A DNA stretch of 64,000 bases, from NCBI GenBank assembly GCA_964597275.1, contig CAZQXS010000002.1, positions 1-64,000 of the forward strand, read 5' to 3'. Made by a program: the position numbers and the translations under genes. This document shows positions 59,896 through 64,000 of this stretch, piece after piece (position 1 is the stretch's first letter; the number at the start of each line of letters is the position of its first letter). Source of the stretch: UBA8110 sp964597275. GTDB taxonomy: Bacteria > SAR324 > NAC60-12. The notes below the pieces were generated by a model that ran no database searches, had not been told where the DNA came from, and saw nothing but the letters and a program-made list of their open reading frames with translations.

Positions 59896-60189
59896 TCAGT
59901 CCGAGGGCAACACAATCCCCGGCTCTTCCGGGTGGGGACGATAGAGGACCAGCGTTTTGCCGATCACCTGCACCACCGCCACCTCCTCGCGTCCGTCCAA
60001 CTCGGCGGCGCACTCCTTCTGCGAGATCGGACTGTTTTCCATCACCTTCACCTTGATCAACTCGTTGGCGAGCAGGCGGGCTTCGATCTGCTTGAAGGCG
60101 TCGTCGGTGAGTCCGGCCTTGCCGATGTTGACCACGGGTTTGAGGGCGTGGGCGAGTCCGCGCAGGTAGCGTTTTTGTGATCCGGTCAT
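59896..60189 (-). CDS. yhbY: YhbY/CRS1-CRM domain RNA-binding protein
   Basis: 97 aa, exactly one CRM domain: LRGLAHALKPVVNIGKAGLT at the start, ANELIKVKVMEN, and VQVIGKTLVLYRP. YhbY binds pre-50S ribosomal particles in other bacteria. It is nine bases upstream of metG, so the two translation-related genes are probably co-transcribed. The 139-base gap 60190-60328 before tonB holds no recognisable feature. Confidence 0.93.
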   Translation of the reverse strand: MTGSQKRYLRGLAHALKPVVNIGKAGLTDDAFKQIEARLLANELIKVKVMENSPISQKECAAELDGREEVAVVQVIGKTLVLYRPHPEEPGIVLPSD

Positions 60190-60328
60190 GCGGAAGGTGC
60201 AGTCGTCAGTGGTCAGTGGTCGGTTGCTCGATGCGGCGGGCGCAGCGAGTCCCTCAAGCCTTGATCTCCAAGCAAGCAGGCTACCAAGCGGCTCTGCGCC
60301 TCACAAGCCGATTCCCCCCCAATACATT

Positions 60329-61438
60329 TCAGCGCAGGGGCGGGTAGATGAAGCGGAAGTGGATCACCAGTTCGTCCTCCGTGAAGTCCTCTGGCAGCGC
60401 AGGCAGTTGCCCGGAAGCCAGCAGAGCGGAGATCACCGAGGCTTCCATCTCCGGCGAGGCCAGCACGACGTTGGTGACTTCGTAGGAATTCAGCATTCCA
60501 GAGCGGGACACGCGCACCAGCACAAAGACATCGCCTCCCTGCGGACGCAGGCCGCGTGCGTAATCCAGCGGCGGGTTGTTGCCCCAGGTGTAGCGCAGCG
60601 TCTTCGCCCAGCGGCCCATGTACGATTCATAGGGCCAGTCGTAGGAGTTGAGCGTGAAGAAGCCCCCGCCGGGCTGCCCGGAGTCTCCCATGCCCGGAGG
60701 TGGGGGAATGGCCGATGGTTGGTTTTGGGAAAGCGCTGGATTCGCGGGCTTGGGCAGTTCCCCCCCAGCTTGGAGCGCCCCGGAGAGTTTCAGGAGTTTC
60801 GGAGGCTCCGTCATGCCTTCGCGCAGAAACCACTGCTTCGGAAGCGGAGGAGGCTCCGCCACCTGTGGCACCACTCCGGCGGACTGCGGCTGGGGCGGGA
60901 GCGCGGGCTGACCCGGACTCCGTGCGGGACTCGGCAGATTGGGCTCCAGCCGCGCCAGCAGCTTTTCTTCAGATTCGGCGGATTCCGCATCCGTTTCCGC
61001 AGGTTGGGGCGTGGGGGCTGCGGCATCCGTGGACCGTTGCGTTTGAGGTTGTTCCGCAGGTTTCGGCTCCGGGGCGGGAGGCTTAGGTTCGGGCGGGCGG
61101 GAAGCGCTCTTGAGCTGCTTCATGCTCAACTGCTCCGCCGGAGTTTCCTGAATGAGGTCTTCGAGTTGATCAGTTTCCAGTTCCTCCACGGGAGGTTGCG
61201 GGACGGGGGGCTTTTCCGCAGGCGACGGCGCGGCAAGCGGTTGCGATGAAAGTTCTGGCTGGGAACCCGGAAGCATGGGCGCGGGCGGTGTCCAGTGTTC
61301 CAGTTCGATGAGCAGGGGATTTTCCAGAGGCGGCGGGGGCCGGAACCACTGCACCACCAGCGGAATCAGCGCGACGTGGAGTCCAAGGACCAGCCCAAGG
61401 ATGCCCAGCCGGAGCGGCAGCGGCGTCCCGGTCGGCAT
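60329..61438 (-). CDS. TonB-like energy transducer protein
   Basis: 369 aa. One N-terminal membrane helix (~7-28, LGILGLVLGLHVALIPLVVQ) is followed by a Pro-rich periplasmic spacer with PxPxP/EPKPPAPEPKP runs (~95-190), then a C-terminal TonB-type domain (DVFVLVRVSRSGMLNSYEV, LPALPEDFTEDELVIHFRF). It would couple inner-membrane proton motive force, through an ExbB/D pair, to outer-membrane transport. No exbB/exbD or TonB-dependent receptor is in the window. It starts three bases after the gatC stop, an unusual partner. Confidence 0.8.
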   Translation of the reverse strand: MPTGTPLPLRLGILGLVLGLHVALIPLVVQWFRPPPPLENPLLIELEHWTPPAPMLPGSQPELSSQPLAAPSPAEKPPVPQPPVEELETDQLEDLIQETPAEQLSMKQLKSASRPPEPKPPAPEPKPAEQPQTQRSTDAAAPTPQPAETDAESAESEEKLLARLEPNLPSPARSPGQPALPPQPQSAGVVPQVAEPPPLPKQWFLREGMTEPPKLLKLSGALQAGGELPKPANPALSQNQPSAIPPPPGMGDSGQPGGGFFTLNSYDWPYESYMGRWAKTLRYTWGNNPPLDYARGLRPQGGDVFVLVRVSRSGMLNSYEVTNVVLASPEMEASVISALLASGQLPALPEDFTEDELVIHFRFIYPPLR

Positions 61439-61441
61439 CGC

Positions 61442-61726
61442 TCACGCCTCAATGACGCGGGGCACCTTGAAGAAGCGGTTTTCCAGATAGGGGCTGAACT
61501 GCTCCGGGGAAACCGGAGAGTCGGCGGCGCGGTCCTCCCGTACCCGTGGGGCCAACACCGATTCGGCAGCCTCGGCGTTTTCCGGAAGTTCCACCGCGTT
61601 GAGCCGCTCAAAGTAATCGAGAATGGTACCGAACTGCTGGGCAAACTCCTGCTCCTCCTCCGGAGTCAGTTCCAGCGAGGCGAGCTTGGCGATCTTGCGG
61701 ACGTCCTCGATGCTGAAGGCGCTCAT
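61442..61726 (-). CDS. gatC: Aspartyl/glutamyl-tRNA amidotransferase subunit C
   Basis: 94 aa. SIEDVRKIAKLASLELTPEE and LDYFERLNAVE, with the C-terminal SPYLENRFFKVPRVIEA ending, are typical of GatC. It stabilises the GatA-GatB complex that makes Gln-tRNA(Gln) or Asn-tRNA(Asn) by transamidation. gatA and gatB are not beside it. ATG 61726 overlaps the fabZ stop by four bases. Confidence 0.92.
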   Translation of the reverse strand: MSAFSIEDVRKIAKLASLELTPEEEQEFAQQFGTILDYFERLNAVELPENAEAAESVLAPRVREDRAADSPVSPEQFSPYLENRFFKVPRVIEA

Positions 61727-62160
61727 GCAGACCCCATCAGCCGGACCTCGGCCTGCGCGACCACCTTCTCGTCCACAAAGGCTTTGGCGCTGAAGACCCA
61801 GAACTGCTTCTTGCGGTTGGCCAGCGTGGACTCGATCACCAACTGGTCTCCGGGCACGACCTGCTTGCGGAACTTCGCGTCGTTGACTCCCGCATAAAAC
61901 GCCATCAGTCCGTGGTCCTCCGGCATCACCGAGTCAATGATGAACGCGCTCGTCTGCGCCATCGCCTCCAGTTGCAGCACGCCCGGAAACACTGCCATCT
62001 CCGGGAAGTGCCCTTGGAAAATCTGCTCGTTGATGGTCACGTTCTTGACCGCCCTGCAGAACTCCCCCTCGCGCACCTCCAGCACGCGGTCAATCATCAA
62101 AAAGGGGTAGCGGTGCGGCAGAATCTTGCGGATTGCTTCAATGTCCTTGGTCACGGTCAC
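61723..62160 (-). CDS. fabZ: 3-hydroxyacyl-[acyl-carrier-protein] dehydratase
   Basis: 145 aa from GTG 62160, overlapping the ompH stop (GTGA). Hot-dog fold; catalytic His in GHFPEMAVFPGVLQLEAMAQ, with the Glu in the same central helix. The start IRKILPHRYPFLMIDRVLEV is diagnostic. Removes water from 3-hydroxyacyl-ACP in fatty acid synthesis. In many Gram-negatives fabZ sits with ompH and lpx genes; here the lpx genes are absent and gatC follows. Confidence 0.95.
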   Translation of the reverse strand: MTVTKDIEAIRKILPHRYPFLMIDRVLEVREGEFCRAVKNVTINEQIFQGHFPEMAVFPGVLQLEAMAQTSAFIIDSVMPEDHGLMAFYAGVNDAKFRKQVVPGDQLVIESTLANRKKQFWVFSAKAFVDEKVVAQAEVRLMGSA

Positions 62161-62681
62161 TCCGAGGCTTTGAGGGCGTTGTAGTGATCAATCACCTTTT
62201 GGGTGAGGTCGGTGGTCTCCTGCTTCATGTAAAGGATCACCTGTGCGGCGTTGCGCTCCAGCACAAGGTCGAACTGCTCGCGGATCGAAACCGTGCGGAT
62301 CGAGCCTTTGAGTTCGCTGAAAATCCCCTCCGTCAACTGGCGTTCCTGTGCCCGTAGTTCCTGCTCGAACTGCCGCGCCTGCTCCTGCAACTGCTGCTGG
62401 CGGCGCTGCAACTCCTGCTCCTTCTGCTGACGCGCCGACTGCGTGAGCAGCGGGTTGTTGCGCAATTCCTCCACCAACTGCCGCAGTTCCTCCTCCTCGG
62501 CCTGAAACTCCTTCTGCTTCTGCCGACCCCGCGCCTCCAGCACGTTGCGCGAGCGGATGCCCGCCTCCGATTCGTTGAGGGCGCGGCTGAGGTCCACCAC
62601 CCCGATCTTGAACGCCCACGCCGGCGACGCCACCCCCAGTAGGGCCACCACCAACCAGAGCACCAGATGCTGCTTTTTCAT
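62157..62681 (-). CDS. skp: OmpH/Skp-family periplasmic chaperone
   Basis: 174 aa from ATG 62681 (MKKQHLVLWLVVALLGVASP), a Sec signal peptide cleaved after AWA. Then FKIGVVDLSRALNESEAG, a long Gln/Glu-rich coiled coil (RQQKEQELQRRQQQLQEQAR) and a C-terminal return strand (FDLVLERNAAQVILYM). Skp trimers carry unfolded outer-membrane proteins across the periplasm. Its presence is good evidence for an outer membrane. It heads the ompH-fabZ-gatC-tonB unit. Confidence 0.92.
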   Translation of the reverse strand: MKKQHLVLWLVVALLGVASPAWAFKIGVVDLSRALNESEAGIRSRNVLEARGRQKQKEFQAEEEELRQLVEELRNNPLLTQSARQQKEQELQRRQQQLQEQARQFEQELRAQERQLTEGIFSELKGSIRTVSIREQFDLVLERNAAQVILYMKQETTDLTQKVIDHYNALKASE

Positions 62682-62841
62682 AAACGTCCTGTGTTCCATA
62701 CCCCGATGAGTCTAACGGACTGACGCAGGAACTCAAGCCCGGAAGCACTCAGGGTGCCGCCGCCCCTGCGCTTGACTTCTGAAACAGGATTGCTAGCCTT
62801 TGCACACTCAAGTACTTCATGAAAAAATACAGAAACCTTGA

Positions 62842-63399
62842 ATGAACCTGCAAGCCTCTGTCTTTATCGCGACCAGCCTTGATGGTTACATCGCACGGGA
62901 GAACGGCGATGTGGACTGGCTCATTGCCGCAAACACTCAAGTCCCCGCAGGGGAAGATTGCGGCTTTTTCGTGTTTATGGAATCCGTAGATGTTCTGGTG
63001 ATGGGGAGCCGATCCTTTGAGAAGGTGCTTTCCTTCGGAGAGTGGCCCTACGGAGAGAAAGCCGTCGTGGTTCTCAGTCACCGGAACCTCACCATTCCGG
63101 GGCCTTTGCAAAACACCGTCACGCTCTCCTCCGAATCCCCTGCTGCTCTGTGTGACCGTTTGTCTCAAAACGGCGTGAAACGCCTCTATGTGGATGGCGG
63201 TGCCATCATCCAAAGCTTCCTGAAAGCCGGGTTGCTTACCGATTTCACCATCACGGCCATTCCCGTGTTGTTAGGCAAGGGCATCCCGCTTTTTGGCGAC
63301 CTTGAAGCCGACCTTCCTTTGGAACATCAAGAAACAAAGGTTTACGACTTTGGCTTTGTTCAATCCAAGTATCGCATGAACCCACACCTGAGTCGGTAA
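62842..63399 (+). CDS. Dihydrofolate reductase/RibD C-terminal-like reductase
   Basis: 185 aa. SVFIATSLDGYIARENGDVDWL and VLVMGSRSFEKVL, with a late VDGGAIIQSFL and PVLLGKGIPLFGDL, match the DHFR-fold RibD_C family (YyaP/YwjB-like). It uses NAD(P)H and probably reduces a pterin-like or aminopyrimidine compound; the true substrate is unknown. A weak TTGACT...TAGCCT promoter-like pair lies at 62772-62799 in the 160-base divergent gap with ompH. The next gene starts two bases after its stop. Confidence 0.85.
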   Translation: MNLQASVFIATSLDGYIARENGDVDWLIAANTQVPAGEDCGFFVFMESVDVLVMGSRSFEKVLSFGEWPYGEKAVVVLSHRNLTIPGPLQNTVTLSSESPAALCDRLSQNGVKRLYVDGGAIIQSFLKAGLLTDFTITAIPVLLGKGIPLFGDLEADLPLEHQETKVYDFGFVQSKYRMNPHLSR

Positions 63400-63401
63400 A
63401 G

Positions 63402-64000
63402 ATGTCCCAACCCGACATTGCGATCATCGGCGGCGGCATCATCGGGTCCGCCCTCGCATACTTTCTGGCGCGGAGCGGACGGGCGGGGGCCATCGTGGTG
63501 CTGGAAGCTGATCTCGATTATCAACGGGCGACCACCCCCACAGGCGCGGGCGGCATCCGGCAGTTGTTCAGCCTTCCGGAAAATATCTGGATGTCGCAGC
63601 ACTCGCTTCAGTTCTACCGGGAGTTTGCCGAGACGATGGCACTGGACGGGACGACGGCGGACATTGATTTTGAGCAGCGCGGCTACCTGTTTGTGGTGGT
63701 CGAATCCGGGACCAAGCAACTGGAGGCCAACCATCGGCTGCAAGTGTCGCAGGGGGTGAACGCCCAACTGCTGACCCGGGCGGAACTGCAAACCCGCTTT
63801 CCCTCGCTGGGGCTGGACAACATCGCGCTCGGCTGCTTTTCCCCGGACGATGGCACGATCACGACCACCAAGGCGTTGCAGGGGTTCCGCCGCCAAGCCG
63901 AAGCCTTGGGCGTGACTTACCGACAAGCACGGGTGGCCGGATTGGAGTTCGCCAACGGACGGGTGCAGTCCGCCTTGCTGGACGGAGGGGAGACTGTCAG
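63402..64000 (+). CDS. FAD-dependent oxidoreductase, sarcosine-oxidase/FOXRED1-like (3' end outside window)
   Basis: The first ~199 residues are present; the frame is open to the right edge. IAIIGGGIIGSALAYFLARS is the FAD-binding site, and TPTGAGGIRQLFSLPENI is close to the segment seen in FOXRED1 and sarcosine oxidase beta. This suggests an enzyme that oxidises an N-methyl or secondary amine with FAD. It starts two bases after the DHFR-like gene. It adds another DAO-type amine oxidase to those at 43253 and 19852, so amine oxidation extends beyond the window's right edge. Confidence 0.85.
   Translation, partial: MSQPDIAIIGGGIIGSALAYFLARSGRAGAIVVLEADLDYQRATTPTGAGGIRQLFSLPENIWMSQHSLQFYREFAETMALDGTTADIDFEQRGYLFVVVESGTKQLEANHRLQVSQGVNAQLLTRAELQTRFPSLGLDNIALGCFSPDDGTITTTKALQGFRRQAEALGVTYRQARVAGLEFANGRVQSALLDGGETV

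Noticed and set aside
57931..60180. Very long open frame on the plus strand opposite metG and yhbY
   Set aside because: It is a shadow of high-GC coding sequence on the other strand; its translation is His/Arg/Leu-rich without motifs, whereas metG has all family signatures. The same applies to long antisense frames at 7099-9069 and 3888-5315.
62772..62799. TTGACT-16-TAGCCT as promoter of the DHFR-like gene
   Set aside because: The -10 element matches only three of six positions; too weak to list as a feature.

Overview
The window is a dense, GC-rich (roughly 60% by eye) Gram-negative chromosomal segment. Evidence for a double-membrane cell includes OmpH/Skp, FabZ, a TonB-type energy transducer, a SPOR-domain protein, lipoproteins and ABC transporters with periplasmic binding proteins. 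Genes are tightly packed, with many 4-base ATGA/GTGA stop-start overlaps, and the content mixes core genes with many genes for N-methylated amines, betaines, polyamines and pyrimidines. That mix is typical of marine proteobacteria-like lineages (SAR324-type or alphaproteobacteria-like bacteria are guesses). I cannot assign the taxon from sequence alone.

Layout. 0-5.8 kb: a coiled-coil fragment, a SPOR-domain protein, lysA, pyk, cobQ and a small DUF6122-type membrane protein. 5.9-11.7 kb: the stress/starvation operon YeaH(DUF444)-SpoVR-PrkA with an unusually long PrkA, then a GNAT acetyltransferase. 11.7-14.7 kb: an AT-rich membrane glycosyltransferase and a class III CoA-transferase. 15.0-23.3 kb: mutL (its endonuclease motif is degenerate), a non-pyrrolysine MttB-family methyltransferase, a class III aminotransferase, a trimethylamine-dehydrogenase-like flavoprotein and a PotD-like binding protein. 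23.3-28.3 kb, opposite strand: a translationally coupled operon Rieske oxygenase-PotB-PotC-PotA with a ureohydrolase (agmatinase family) after it. 28.8-34.5 kb: a complete Opp/Dpp-type ABC importer. 34.7-44.6 kb: an Asp/Glu-racemase-like enzyme, two coupled SDRs, a second MttB-like protein, a broken hicA with intact hicB, a DapA-family enzyme, a PuuC-like aldehyde dehydrogenase, a lipoprotein metalloprotease and a DAO-family oxidase.

From 62.7 kb back to 44.6 kb every gene points left. The run begins with OmpH-FabZ-GatC-TonB, then YhbY-MetG, then nuoA-B-C-D. Next comes an insert (small membrane protein, threonine-dehydratase-like enzyme, DUF4258/zinc-finger toxin-antitoxin pair, DUF1989 protein), followed by nuoH, a 39-aa membrane protein and nuoI. 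A tandem ThyX-like protein follows. Last is a compact URC uracil-catabolism operon (urc1-urc4-upp) with a cysteine-synthase pseudogene after it. nuoE/F/G and nuoJ-N are absent from this locus. The right edge holds a DHFR-like reductase and the start of a sarcosine-oxidase/FOXRED1-like flavoprotein.

How it fits together (inference): the 15-45 kb region looks like an uptake-and-demethylation island. Importers bring in quaternary amines, polyamines or guanidino compounds, and demethylases and oxidases (MttB x2, TMADH-like, Rieske, DAO) strip carbon from nitrogen. The ureohydrolase, aminotransferase and aldehyde dehydrogenase then funnel products to central metabolism. The URC operon adds nitrogen recovery from uracil. 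Three dispersed palindromic repeat families occupy most of the longer intergenic gaps. No rRNA, tRNA, CRISPR array, transposase or integrase was seen.
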